In this document: positions 1 through 8,244 of the stretch, piece after piece
Numbering within the stretch: the first letter of the stretch is position 1
Layout of the letters: the number at the start of each line of letters is the position of its first letter
DNA from: Mesorhizobium ciceri biovar biserrulae WSM1271
Lineage (GTDB): Bacteria; Pseudomonadota; Alphaproteobacteria; Rhizobiales; Rhizobiaceae
Length of the DNA: 64,000 nucleotides
Direction of reading: 5' to 3'
NCBI RefSeq assembly: GCF_000185905.1
Contig: NC_014923.1
Location: 4,921,501-4,985,500 of the forward strand
Program-made: the position numbers and the translations under genes
The notes under the pieces: model-generated
Databases searched by the model: none
Told to the model about the DNA's origin: nothing
The model's input: the letters and a program-made list of their open reading frames with translations, nothing else

Positions 1-303
1 CGCCCAGACATAGATGCCCCAGTTGACCGAGATCAGCGCCGCCGTCAGCGCGGCCATGGCGATGGTGCGCGGCGAACGAAGCGCCGCCTTGAAATCCGCC
101 GTGCGGCCGGCCCAGATCAGAACGGCGGCGGCGATCGGCACCGACCAGACGATGCGATGGGCAATGACTTCCGCGAGCGGCAGATGAGCGACCGCCTTCA
201 TGTAGAAGGGCAGCAATCCCCATAGCAGATAGGCGCCGAGCGCCAGCAGAAAGCCGCGCCGGGCCTTGGACTCTGCATCCAGGGTAATTGCTTCAGTGGC
301 CAT
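1..303 (-). CDS. rarD: RarD-type EamA/DMT permease, 5' part only
   Basis: The first 101 codons of a membrane transporter; the rest lies beyond the left edge. The N-terminus reads MATEAITLDAESKARRGF, followed by a helix holding GAYLLWGLLPFYMK and then AEVIAHRIVWSVP. This pattern is characteristic of RarD-like members of the EamA drug/metabolite transporter superfamily. A second helix (AVLIWAG) and a third (AALTAALISVNWGIYVW) are visible. RarD proteins are usually about 300 residues with ten helices; the substrate is not established. ATG at 303 is the only sensible start. The gene runs in the same direction as cimA but 83 bases beyond its stop. Confidence 0.85.
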   Translation of the reverse strand, partial: MATEAITLDAESKARRGFLLALGAYLLWGLLPFYMKAVAHLPLAEVIAHRIVWSVPIAAAVLIWAGRTADFKAALRSPRTIAMAALTAALISVNWGIYVWA

Positions 304-386
304 GGGCCAACGCTATGGCCCAGTCACCTTGGCAAGACCATCGCAAAGTTCTGATGGATCAATGGACTTTCGCTGATGGTTCAACC

Positions 387-2009
387 CTATTCGGCGGCCA
401 CCAGTCCGGCCATCTCGCGGTTCTTCATCAGCTTGTAGACGATGGAATCCATCAGCGCCTGGAACGAGGCGTCGATGATGTTCTCGGAAACGCCGACCGT
501 CCACCAGCGCGCGCCGGTGCCGTCATGCGATTCGATCAGAACGCGGGTGATCGCCTCGGTACCGCCATTGAGGATACGCACCTTGAAGTCGGCCAGCTCC
601 ATGTCGGCGATCTCGCCCTGGAATTTGCCGAGGTCCTTGCGCAGCGCGATGTCGAGTGCGTTGACCGGGCCATGCCCCTCGGCCACCGACATCTTCTCCT
701 CGCCATCGACCACCACCTTGACGATCGCTTCGGAGACCGTCTTCAACTGGCCGTTGGCGTCGAAGCGGCGCTCGACCATACAGCGGAACGAGGTGACGTT
801 GAAGAATTCCGGCAGGCCGTGCAGCATCTTGCGGGCGAGGAGTTCGAAGCTGGCATCGGCGCCTTCATAGGCATAGCCCTCGGCCTCGCGCTCCTTGACC
901 ACGGATATCAGCGCGTCGAGCCGGTGATCGTCCTTCGGCACCTCAATGCCGCGTCGCCTCAGCTCGGCGAGGAAATTGGCCTTGCCGCCCTGGTCCGAGA
1001 CCATGACACGGCGGCGGTTGCCGACCGTTTCGGGGGGGACGTGCTCGTAGGTCGCCGGCTCCTTGGCCAGTGCGGAGGCATGAATGCCGGCCTTGGTGGC
1101 GAAGGCGGAAGCGCCGACATAGGGCGCTTGCGCCTCTGGCGCTCGGTTCAGGAGTTCGTCGAATGCGCGCGACAACCTGGAAATGCCTGTCAGCGCCTCA
1201 GCCGAAATGCCAGTTTCGAAACGATCGGCGAAGGCCGGCTTTAGCGCCAGCGTTGGCACGATCGAGATCAAATTGGCGTTGCCGCAGCGCTCCCCGATGC
1301 CGTTGAGCGTGCCCTGGATCTGGCGCACGCCAGCCTCGACAGCGGCGAGGGAATTCGCCACGGCCTGGCCGGTGTCGTCATGGGCATGGATGCCGAGATG
1401 ATCGCCTGAAATGCCTGATAAAATAACCTTCTCGACGATGGCGCGGACTTCCGATGGCTGCGTGCCGCCATTGGTGTCGCACAGCACCACCCAACGCGCC
1501 CCGGCATCATAGGCGGTCCTGGCGCAGGCCAGCGCATAGTCGGGATTGGCCTTGAAGCCATCGAAGAAATGCTCGCAGTCGACCAATGCCTCCTTGCCGG
1601 CGGCGATCGCCGCCTCGACGGAGGCCTTGATGGCATCGAGGTTCTCCTCATTGGTGCAGCCGAGCGCGACACGGACGTGGTAGTCCCAGCTCTTGGCGAC
1701 GAAGCAGATGGCATCCGATTTCGATTGCACAAGAGACGCTAGGCCGGGATCGTTGGACGCCGACACCCCTGCCCGCTTGGTCATGCCGAAGGCGACGAAT
1801 TTGGCGCGCTCCGTGCGCTTCTCCTGGAAGAAGGCGGTGTCGGTCGGGTTGGCGCCGGGATAGCCGCCTTCGACATAGTCGAGGCCAAAAGCGTCAAGCA
1901 GTTTTGCGATGGCGATCTTGTCCTCGACGGAAAAGTCGATGCCCGGCGTCTGCTGGCCATCGCGCAATGTGGTGTCGAAGAGATAGAGGCGCTCGCGGGT
2001 CATGGTCAT
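387..2009 (-). CDS. cimA: (R)-citramalate synthase / 2-isopropylmalate synthase-like protein
   Basis: A 540-residue enzyme of the HMG-CoA lyase-like TIM-barrel family. It is expected to condense acetyl-CoA with pyruvate to give citramalate, the threonine-independent entry into isoleucine synthesis. The barrel begins with LFDTTLRDGQQTPG (about 10-23). The metal-binding HAHDDTG follows near 212 and NGIGERCGNANL near 245. A C-terminal LeuA-type allosteric dimer domain fills roughly 400-535. The start is ATG at 2009, just before the conserved core; its A overlaps the pip stop in an ATGA junction, implying translational coupling. An open frame continues upstream inside pip but carries no family sequence. 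It is the last gene of a six-gene overlapping operon. 2-isopropylmalate synthase is the alternative, but the CimA-type extension fits better. Confidence 0.88.
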   Translation of the reverse strand: MTMTRERLYLFDTTLRDGQQTPGIDFSVEDKIAIAKLLDAFGLDYVEGGYPGANPTDTAFFQEKRTERAKFVAFGMTKRAGVSASNDPGLASLVQSKSDAICFVAKSWDYHVRVALGCTNEENLDAIKASVEAAIAAGKEALVDCEHFFDGFKANPDYALACARTAYDAGARWVVLCDTNGGTQPSEVRAIVEKVILSGISGDHLGIHAHDDTGQAVANSLAAVEAGVRQIQGTLNGIGERCGNANLISIVPTLALKPAFADRFETGISAEALTGISRLSRAFDELLNRAPEAQAPYVGASAFATKAGIHASALAKEPATYEHVPPETVGNRRRVMVSDQGGKANFLAELRRRGIEVPKDDHRLDALISVVKEREAEGYAYEGADASFELLARKMLHGLPEFFNVTSFRCMVERRFDANGQLKTVSEAIVKVVVDGEEKMSVAEGHGPVNALDIALRKDLGKFQGEIADMELADFKVRILNGGTEAITRVLIESHDGTGARWWTVGVSENIIDASFQALMDSIVYKLMKNREMAGLVAAE

Positions 2010-2962
2010 TTGCCTGCAAACTTGTCCGTCGCGCGGATCAGCCGGTCGAGGATACCCGGCTCCGAATAAGCATGGCCGGCGCCCTCGATCAGATGGAAAT
2101 CCGCCTTTGGCCAGGCCTTGTGCAGCGCCCAGGCATAGCGCGCCGGGCATGGCATGTCGTAGCGGCCATGGACGATGGTGCCGGGGATGTCGCTCAGCCT
2201 GTGCGCGTCGCGCAGCAATTGTCCCTCTTCCAGCCAGCCGGCATGGACGAAATAGTGGTTCTCGATGCGGGCGAACGCGACGGCATAGTCGTCCTGCCCA
2301 AACGGACCGCTTGTCTCAGGCTCCGGCAACAGCGTGATCGTTTCGCCTTCCCACAGGCTCCAGGCGCGGGCCGCCTCGATCTGCGCCTTTCGATCCGTGC
2401 CGACCAGCCGCTTGCGATAGGCGACCATCATGTCGCTGCGCTCGGCCTCCGGGATCGGCGCCAGGAAGCGCTCCCATTTGTCCGGGAACATTTCCGAGAC
2501 GCCGAACTGATAGTACCATTCCAGTTCCGCACGCGTCAGCGTGTAGATGCCGCGCACCACCAGTTCGCTGACGCGTTCTGGGTGGGTCTCGGCGTAGGCG
2601 AGCGCAAGCGTCGACCCCCAGGAGCCGCCGAACACCAGCCATTTGTCGAAGCCGGCCATTTCGCGCAGCCGTTCGATGTCGGCGACCAGGTGCCATGTCG
2701 TATTGGCTTCGAGCGAGGCGTTGGGCGTCGATTTTCCGCAGCCACGCTGGTCGAACAGGATGACATCGTAGAGCTTCGGGTCGAACAGCCGCCGGTGTTT
2801 TGGCGAAATGGTGCCGCCCGGCCCGCCATGCAGGAACACCGCCGGCTTGGCGCCTTTAGTGCCGGAACGCTCCCAGTAGACCTGGTGGCCGTCGCCGACA
2901 TCGAGCATGCCGGAATCGAACGCCTCGATCTCGGGATAAAGCGTACGCAATTGACTGCTCAT
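2006..2962 (-). CDS. pip: prolyl aminopeptidase (proline iminopeptidase)
   Basis: A 318-residue alpha/beta hydrolase of peptidase family S33 that releases N-terminal proline from peptides, probably in the cytoplasm (no signal peptide). The oxyanion motif HGGPGG sits at 45-50. DQRGCGKS is at 71-78 and the nucleophile elbow GGSWGS at 112-117 places the catalytic serine at 115. The acid and histidine are probably in GRYDMPCP (about 270) and GAGHAYSEPG (about 297). Length and motif order match the family. The gene overlaps its neighbours on both sides by four bases (ATGA junctions with the upstream GFA gene and downstream cimA), so it is translated within an operon. Confidence 0.93.
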   Translation of the reverse strand: MSSQLRTLYPEIEAFDSGMLDVGDGHQVYWERSGTKGAKPAVFLHGGPGGTISPKHRRLFDPKLYDVILFDQRGCGKSTPNASLEANTTWHLVADIERLREMAGFDKWLVFGGSWGSTLALAYAETHPERVSELVVRGIYTLTRAELEWYYQFGVSEMFPDKWERFLAPIPEAERSDMMVAYRKRLVGTDRKAQIEAARAWSLWEGETITLLPEPETSGPFGQDDYAVAFARIENHYFVHAGWLEEGQLLRDAHRLSDIPGTIVHGRYDMPCPARYAWALHKAWPKADFHLIEGAGHAYSEPGILDRLIRATDKFAGK

Positions 2963-3435
2963 AGTTGTAAACCTTTGGTCGGCCAGTCCGGCGTTTCATG
3001 GTCTGGGTGCTGGAAGGAGATGATGGATTCCTGCCTGTTGTAATAATCAGGATCCTGGTGGACGGGCTGATCGAAGATCGTCTCCACCCAGGGCAACCGC
3101 GCGGCATAGTTGACCTGGATCTGCGGTGCCAGGTCCGAACGGTCGTCGAAGGCACCGATCGCGATTTCCAGCCCGCCGGGCTGCCGATATGTCAGCGGCG
3201 TGCCGCAGCGGGCGCAGAAACCACGATCGATGTTGACCGACGACTGGAAGTAACTCGGCTCTTCATGGGTCCATTCGACGCCATCTCTGGGCACCGTGAC
3301 CAGCGCGCCGAAGAACGAGCCGAACTGCTTCTGGCACATGCGGCAATGGCAGATGGACGGACGGCCGAGCGCTCCATGAACGCGGAAGCGCACGGCGCCA
3401 CACTGGCAGCCGCCGGTTCTTACCTGATCGGTCAT
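2959..3435 (-). CDS. GFA family (glutathione-dependent formaldehyde-activating) zinc protein, copy 1
   Basis: A 158-residue member of the GFA (Mss4-like fold) family. Zinc cysteines are visible as CQC (10-12), CHCRMC (29-34) and FCARCG (near 80). The family is named for a glutathione-formaldehyde spontaneous-adduct activity, but most members have no proven substrate, so the role here is open. The start is ATG at 3435, which overlaps the stop of the upstream paralogue in an ATGA junction; the open frame extending upstream lies inside that paralogue. The next gene is another GFA protein about half identical by eye, so this is a tandem duplication. The distal end (DYYNRQESIISFQHPDHE) is close to the end of copy 2 (SYQHPDHD). 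Confidence 0.9.
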   Translation of the reverse strand: MTDQVRTGGCQCGAVRFRVHGALGRPSICHCRMCQKQFGSFFGALVTVPRDGVEWTHEEPSYFQSSVNIDRGFCARCGTPLTYRQPGGLEIAIGAFDDRSDLAPQIQVNYAARLPWVETIFDQPVHQDPDYYNRQESIISFQHPDHETPDWPTKGLQL

Positions 3436-3923
3436 GATCTTTCCTTTGGCGGCCATTGTTCGGTGTCGTGGTCGGGGTGCTGGTAGGAAACGAGATCGGC
3501 CAGATAGGAGGCCGACGACATGTCGGCCATGGTGTCCTCGCCCGGCAGTTGCGGGATCGAGTCGACATAGGGCAGCTTTGCCTCGATCCCCCATTGAATC
3601 AGCGGCACGATCTCCGCTGGATTGTCGAACGCACCGATGGCGAGGCCAACCCCGTCCGGCGCGGTGAAGGTCAGCGGCGTGCCGCAATCGGCGCAAAAAC
3701 CGCGATCGACATGGTTGGACGAACGGAAGTATTTCGGCTCGCCGCGCGTCCAGTCGAGCCTGGCGCCACGCACCGAAACCAGCGGCGCGTAGAACGCGCC
3801 GAACGCCTTCTGGCACATGCGGCAATGGCAGACCGAAGCGTCGCCCAAAGCGCCTTCAACGCGAAAGCGCACCGCGCCGCACTGGCAGCCGCCGGTATAG
3901 ATCGGTCGGTTGTCGAGGCTCAT
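3432..3923 (-). CDS. GFA family zinc protein, copy 2
   Basis: A 163-residue paralogue of the adjacent GFA protein. It has the same cysteine layout: GGCQCGAVRFR at 11-21, CHCRMCQK around 32-39 and FCADCGTPL near 80. Internal differences are spread along the gene, so the duplication is not recent. The two copies may have diverged in substrate or act as a heterodimer; nothing in the sequence decides this. It starts 6 bases after the VOC gene stop and its own stop overlaps copy 1, so both belong to the cysS operon. Confidence 0.9.
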   Translation of the reverse strand: MSLDNRPIYTGGCQCGAVRFRVEGALGDASVCHCRMCQKAFGAFYAPLVSVRGARLDWTRGEPKYFRSSNHVDRGFCADCGTPLTFTAPDGVGLAIGAFDNPAEIVPLIQWGIEAKLPYVDSIPQLPGEDTMADMSSASYLADLVSYQHPDHDTEQWPPKERS

Positions 3924-3929
3924 CGCTGA

Positions 3930-4316
3930 TCACTCCGGCGCATGGCAGACGGCCTCGACGTTGTTGCCGTCGGGATCGAGGACGAAGGCGCCATAGTAGT
4001 CCGGGTGATAGTGCGGGCGCAGGCCCGGCCCGCCATTGTCCTTGCCGCCGGCGGCAAGCGCCGCAGCATAGAAGGCTTCGACCTCGGCGCGGCTGCGCGC
4101 GGTGAAGGCGACGTGCTGATGGGCCTTCTGACCATCCTTGCCTTCCTGCAGCCAGAATACCGGCCGATCGCGACCGTAGCCACCGACCTTTTTACCGCCG
4201 GTGTACTCCAGCGGCACCATATACAACAGCGCGGCACCAAGCGGCGCCATCGCCTTGTCATAGAAAGCCTTCGAAGCGTCGAAATCGGCAACGTTGATGC
4301 CGAGATGATCGATCAT
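3930..4316 (-). CDS. VOC (glyoxalase/dioxygenase) superfamily protein
   Basis: A 128-residue single-domain vicinal-oxygen-chelate protein beginning MIDHLGINVADFDASKAFYD. It has the usual early histidine (H4), a central HQHVAFTARSRAEVEAFY-like strand-helix unit and a C-terminal VLDPDGNNVEAVCH carrying the likely metal glutamate. The substrate cannot be read from sequence. Many such proteins are glutathione or thiol lyases, and its position directly before two GFA (glutathione-linked) proteins hints at a thiol-adduct detoxification role; that is inference. ATG at 4316 overlaps the cysS stop by four bases. Confidence 0.88.
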   Translation of the reverse strand: MIDHLGINVADFDASKAFYDKAMAPLGAALLYMVPLEYTGGKKVGGYGRDRPVFWLQEGKDGQKAHQHVAFTARSRAEVEAFYAAALAAGGKDNGGPGLRPHYHPDYYGAFVLDPDGNNVEAVCHAPE

Positions 4317-5749
4317 CTTTTTACCTCCCAGGTGGTGATGCGTTCGCCTGTGACCGGATCCTTGCCGTCCTTCAACTGTATCCCCTGGGCCAGCAGGTCG
4401 TCGCGGATGCGGTCGGCTTCGGCCCAGCTCTTGGCGGCGATGAACGCGAGACGCTTGGCGATGGCCTTGCCGACGTGGCCTTCATCAACCTTCGCCGACG
4501 CGACGTCGAAGCCGAGGAACAGCAGCGACGCCTTCAGCGATGCAGCGGCATCGTTGCCGTCCATTGCCTCGCCGGCCAACTGGGTCAGGACCTGGAAGGC
4601 GGCATAGGTGGCGAGATCGTCCGACAAGGCGTCAATGATCTCCACGGGCACCTGTCCCGCCGCCGTCGGCGCGAGGTCGGCCCCCCGCTTCCATTTTCGC
4701 AGGGTGTTCTCGGCCTCTTCCAGCTTGCGCACGGAAAAGTCGATCGGCTCGCGATAATGCGTCATCAGCATCGCCAGCCGCAGCACCTCGCCCGGCCATT
4801 TGCGGCCGCCGAAGGTCTCGGTCTCCAGGAGTTCGTTGATCGAGTAGAAGTTGCCGAGGCTCTTCGACATTTTCTGCCCTTCGACCTGCAGGAAGCCGTT
4901 GTGCATCCAGATGTTGGCCATCATTTCGGTGCCATGGGCGCAACGCGACTGGGCGATCTCGTTTTCATGGTGCGGGAAGATCAGGTCGAGGCCGCCGCCA
5001 TGGATGTCGAAGACCTCGCCGAGATAGGCGGCCGACATCGCCGAGCACTCGATGTGCCAGCCCGGCCGACCCCTGCCCCATGGCGAATTCCAGCCCGGCT
5101 CCTCCGGTGACGACAACTTCCAGAGGACAAAATCGCCGGGATTTTTCTTATGCGCGTCGACGGCGACGCGAGCACCGGCCTGCTGCTCGTCGAGATTGCG
5201 CTTCGACAGCTGGCCGTAGTCGGGCATCGACGCCGTGTCGAACAGGACTTCGCCCGCAGCAACATAGGCATGGCCGCGTTCGATCAGGCTTTGAATCAAG
5301 GTGATCATGTCAACCTTGCCGTCGGCACGGGGCTCGACGAATTCGGTGGCGCGCGGCTCGACCGTCGGCTCCAGGCAGCCGAGAACCGCCACGTCGCTGT
5401 GGAACTGGTCGGCGGTCTTTTCGGTGACCCGCCTGATCGCCTCATTCAACGACAGCGTGCCGGAAGCGATCTCGCCGCCGAAATCGCGCAAAGCGCGCGC
5501 ATTGATCTTGTCGTCTACGTCGGTGATGTTGCGCACATAGGTGACGTGCGTCTGCCCATAGAGATGGCGCAGCAAGCGGAACAGCACGTCGAAGACGATC
5601 ACCGGCCTGGCATTGCCGATATGAGCAAAGTCGTAGACGGTCGGGCCGCAGACATACATGCGCACGTTCAGCGGATCGATCGGGACGAAATCCTCTTTCG
5701 TCCGCGTCAGCGTGTTGTAGAGGCGCAGGCCCTGCGATGCGTCGGACAT
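4313..5749 (-). CDS. cysS: cysteinyl-tRNA synthetase
   Basis: A 478-residue class I aminoacyl-tRNA synthetase charging tRNA-Cys. The zinc-binding CGPTVYD is followed by the HIGH-type signature FAHIGNARP (about 42-50), and KMSKSLGN marks the second ATP-binding signature in the middle of the chain. The zinc histidine region GLDLIFPHHENE is also present. Full length for bacterial CysRS. It is the first gene of a minus-strand operon whose following genes (VOC, two GFA, pip, cimA) are all overlapping or nearly so. ATG at 5749 is the first start before the conserved NTLTRTKE segment. This is the only essential gene of the operon, so the others are probably constitutively expressed. Confidence 0.97.
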   Translation of the reverse strand: MSDASQGLRLYNTLTRTKEDFVPIDPLNVRMYVCGPTVYDFAHIGNARPVIVFDVLFRLLRHLYGQTHVTYVRNITDVDDKINARALRDFGGEIASGTLSLNEAIRRVTEKTADQFHSDVAVLGCLEPTVEPRATEFVEPRADGKVDMITLIQSLIERGHAYVAAGEVLFDTASMPDYGQLSKRNLDEQQAGARVAVDAHKKNPGDFVLWKLSSPEEPGWNSPWGRGRPGWHIECSAMSAAYLGEVFDIHGGGLDLIFPHHENEIAQSRCAHGTEMMANIWMHNGFLQVEGQKMSKSLGNFYSINELLETETFGGRKWPGEVLRLAMLMTHYREPIDFSVRKLEEAENTLRKWKRGADLAPTAAGQVPVEIIDALSDDLATYAAFQVLTQLAGEAMDGNDAAASLKASLLFLGFDVASAKVDEGHVGKAIAKRLAFIAAKSWAEADRIRDDLLAQGIQLKDGKDPVTGERITTWEVKR

Positions 5750-6139
5750 TCGTGCCTTCCCGGTTCAGAACTCAATTCGACGAAGCCAGCCCTGCGCGAA
5801 CGCAAATCAGGCTCCAGCCTGCTGGCCGGGGCGTTTGTCCAATCTGGGGAGAGATGAGGCGAAAACGTCCGGACCAGCGCGAGGCTAGCCAATAATGCAA
5901 ATGCCACAAATGGCGAAAGACGTTTTCATGGGCGGCTTTATCGCCTTGGCTTGTGTTGCCGTCAAGTCGCAAGTTTCGGCAAAACCGTCGCTGGGTCACA
6001 GGTAATGATGCACTGAAACATTTTATTAAACATGTCGGCACAGTCATGAAACATTCGCCGGCTAGATCAGCAGGCGTCACGATTTGGTCAGAATCGGCCA
6101 TCAAACGCAGACACGAAAATGTTACCAGGGAAGAGAGAC
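5750..6139. other. intergenic region upstream of cysS
   Basis: 390 bases between the divergent cysS and a small plus-strand gene. No convincing gene is visible. The part nearest 6000-6120 is less GC-rich than the surroundings (for example AAACATTTTATTAAACATG) and is a likely place for the promoters of both flanking genes. No hexamers could be assigned with confidence. Confidence 0.4.
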
Positions 6140-6295
6140 ATGCCCCGAACCAAGCAGGAAGCCAACCGCGCCAAGCAGCCGGCGCTGGCCAACCACTATC
6201 GCGCAATCGGCCCGGCCGCGATCGTCGCCGCCCTTCTCCATACCGCCAAGAAGAAAAAGCCGGCGCAGAAGATCGTTTCGCCCCGCGCTGCCTGA
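6140..6295 (+). CDS. small basic protein, 51 residues
   Basis: A short open frame starting ATG at 6140, preceded at good spacing by GGGAAGAGAGAC, a strong ribosome-binding site. The protein begins MPRTKQEANRAKQPALANHY, has a short hydrophobic segment (AIGPAAIVAALLH, about 22-34) and ends in a lysine-rich tail (KKKKPAQK). It has about 20 percent Lys plus Arg. I do not recognise the family. The codon use has GC-rich third positions as in neighbouring genes, and the good ribosome-binding site is the main reason to call it. It could be a nucleic-acid-binding or membrane-associated microprotein. Confidence 0.5.
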   Translation: MPRTKQEANRAKQPALANHYRAIGPAAIVAALLHTAKKKKPAQKIVSPRAA

Positions 6296-6356
6296 AGGGG
6301 TGGGCGGCCGGCGCCAATGGCGCCAGAAATGAAGGCGCCGACGCGCGCGCCCTCTG

Positions 6357-7118
6357 CTAGAACAACGTCATCTGACTGTCGTCCGCGCCGGACTTCTGGC
6401 GCTTGACCTTCTCGGGCTCCGGCCCGATCTCGCCCCGCTCCTGAATCTCCGGTCCGGTGTTGGCGACCTTGTTGACGAGGTCGGAGACCGGAATTGCCTC
6501 GAAGAAATCGAGCTGAGCCGGCCGCAACAGATCGGCGACATCACGCGGTTCGAGCGTGCGGCAATCCAGCCAACGGGCGAAATCCCTGGGGTCGATCACC
6601 ACCGGCATGCGGTCGTGGATATGCGCGATGTCGGCATTGGCGTTGATGGTCAGGATGGCGCCGGTGTCCATTTCCGAACCGCCCGGCTCGGCATAGGTCT
6701 CGATCAGCCCGGCGAAGGCAACCAACCCGCCATGCCTGGGGCGTATCCAGTAAGGCTGCCCCTTCTTGCCACCGGTTTGCCGCCATTCATAAAAGCCGGA
6801 CGCCGGCACCAAAGCGCGGCGATGGCGCATGGCGGCCTTGAACGACGCCTTTTCGGCAGCCCCTTCGGAGCGCGCGTTGAACAGCAGCGGAAACTCGCGT
6901 GTATCCTTCACCCAGGTCGGGATCAGCCCCCAGCGCACCAGCATTGGCTGCCGGTCCGGCAGATTGGAGCCCGGCGCCTGCGGAGGGCCGGCGACCGCCA
7001 TCAGGATCGGCTGCGTCGGGGCGATGTTGTAGCGCGCCGGGAAATCCTCAAGCCCCGCCACGTCCAGAAAGGCAGCGGTCTGATCCGGCGTCGCGGTCAA
7101 GGCGAAACGTCCGCACAT
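6357..7118 (-). CDS. SRAP (YedK/HMCES-type) abasic-site DNA-protein crosslink protein
   Basis: A 253-residue SOS-response-associated-peptidase protein. In this family the initiator Met is removed so that Cys2 can bond covalently to abasic sites in single-stranded DNA and shield them. The MCGRF start is intact at 7118, which fixes the start despite an upstream open extension. Further family motifs are ARYNIAPTQ (about 29-37), WGLIPTW, NARSE, PASGFYEW and a C-terminal HDRMPV containing the conserved histidine. The 20-residue acidic/basic tail (EPEKVKRQKSG) is extra. It converges with the small plus-strand gene at 6140 and is divergent from the Nudix gene. Confidence 0.93.
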   Translation of the reverse strand: MCGRFALTATPDQTAAFLDVAGLEDFPARYNIAPTQPILMAVAGPPQAPGSNLPDRQPMLVRWGLIPTWVKDTREFPLLFNARSEGAAEKASFKAAMRHRRALVPASGFYEWRQTGGKKGQPYWIRPRHGGLVAFAGLIETYAEPGGSEMDTGAILTINANADIAHIHDRMPVVIDPRDFARWLDCRTLEPRDVADLLRPAQLDFFEAIPVSDLVNKVANTGPEIQERGEIGPEPEKVKRQKSGADDSQMTLF

Positions 7119-7246
7119 GGTCGATTGGTGCCCTTCGAAAGGTTCGGCTTCTGAAAGTGGCGATGGAACCGGCGTTGCGCAACCGCTAAAACTTGTCCAC
7201 GCTGGCCGGTCCACAACTGACCGGCCTTCAGCCTGATTGGGAATCC

Positions 7247-7681
7247 ATGAACGAAGCGCGCAAAATACTTCCGGCAGTCTCGGTCGCCGTCGTGCGGGCA
7301 GACACCGTGCTTCTGGTCAAGCGAGCCCGGCAACCGTCGCAAGGGCTCTATGCCTTTCCGGGCGGCAAGGTCGAACCTGGTGAGACGCTGGAGGCAGCGG
7401 CAGAGCGCGAACTTCAGGAAGAAACCGGTTTGCGTGCCACAAATTATCGCCCGCTGCGGGAAATCCGCATCGACGGCCGGGATGACAGCCACCCGGTCGA
7501 TTATCTCCTCACAGTCTTCGGCGCCGCCTATGCCGGCGGCGAGGCCGTGGCCAGCGACGATGCGGAGACGGCGGCCTTCTATACGCTCAGCGAGATGGCG
7601 GCGCTGCCGCTGGCAGGCTCGGTATTCGCGGTCGCCGAAGACTTGTTGGCCCCCGGCGGAAACGCCGGACTGCTGTCCTGA
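7247..7681 (+). CDS. Nudix hydrolase
   Basis: A 144-residue Nudix-fold pyrophosphohydrolase. The Nudix box is complete: GGKVEPGETLEAAAEREL followed by QEETGL, matching GX5EX7REUXEEXGU. The substrate is unresolved; the MutT/ADP-ribose type fits the length. ATG at 7247 begins MNEARKILPAVSVAVV and is preferred over an in-frame TTG at 7193, which would add 18 residues not typical of the family. Confidence 0.9.
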   Translation: MNEARKILPAVSVAVVRADTVLLVKRARQPSQGLYAFPGGKVEPGETLEAAAERELQEETGLRATNYRPLREIRIDGRDDSHPVDYLLTVFGAAYAGGEAVASDDAETAAFYTLSEMAALPLAGSVFAVAEDLLAPGGNAGLLS

Positions 7682-7762
7682 AATCAACTTGCGGGCCACA
7701 AATTGTTTCGCCACAAAGACTTATGCTGTTTAGCAGAGCCACGCAGCTGGTAGAGAAGGCTT

Positions 7763-8140
7763 ATGAATCGTCCATCCATGCTCCTCGCCGTGTGTCTTGC
7801 GGTCGGCGCGACCGTTTCGATACGGCCCGCGCTCAGCGCCGAGTCGCCGTTCGAGCCCGGGTTGATGCGGCTGGCGGAGGTTCTGGGCTCGCTGCATTTC
7901 CTGCGCAATCTGTGCGGCGAAAAGGGCGACCAGTGGCGTGTCGAGATGACAAAACTGCTCGATTCGGAAAATCCGGACGCCGAGCGGCGCGCCCGCTTCA
8001 TTGCCAGCTTCAATCGCGGCTACCGCTCCTTCGGCGGCACCTATACGAGGTGCACGCCCTCGGCGACCGAAGCCATCAGCCGCTACATGAAGGAAGGCGA
8101 GACGCTGTCTCGCGACATCGCCTCGCGTTACGGCAACTAA
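7763..8140 (+). CDS. TIGR02301-family exported protein
   Basis: A 125-residue protein with a signal peptide (MNRPSMLLAVCLAVGATVS, cleavage probably after ALSA near 25). The mature domain contains LAEVLGSLHFLRNLC, ERRARFIASFNRGYRSF and TYTRCTPSA. I recognise this as the TIGR02301 family of conserved alphaproteobacterial proteins of unknown function. Two cysteines (about 51 and 98) could form a disulfide in the periplasm. The ribosome-binding site is GAGAAGG just before the ATG. An intergenic palindromic repeat begins right after the stop codon. Confidence 0.85.
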   Translation: MNRPSMLLAVCLAVGATVSIRPALSAESPFEPGLMRLAEVLGSLHFLRNLCGEKGDQWRVEMTKLLDSENPDAERRARFIASFNRGYRSFGGTYTRCTPSATEAISRYMKEGETLSRDIASRYGN

Positions 8141-8244
8141 TGCATGTCGCCCAAAAGTGGCTGCGGTTTTGGGAGAACGACACGCATAAAAACGAAAACC
8201 TAAAGCGCCTCGCCTGAATCCGTTCAAACGCAGCGCGCTTTAGG
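8141..8244. repeat. rhizobial intergenic palindromic repeat, copy A
   Basis: A mosaic of two dyads: a first half around GCCCAAAAGTGGCTGCGG/TTTTGGG and a second half with CTAAAGCGCCTCGC mirrored by GCAGCGCGCTTTAGG. The same arrangement occurs in inverted orientation at 12645-12746, roughly 80 percent identical by eye. It resembles the RIME-type or similar intergenic mosaic elements of Rhizobiales, which form RNA hairpins and often sit just after stop codons, as here. Confidence 0.8.
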
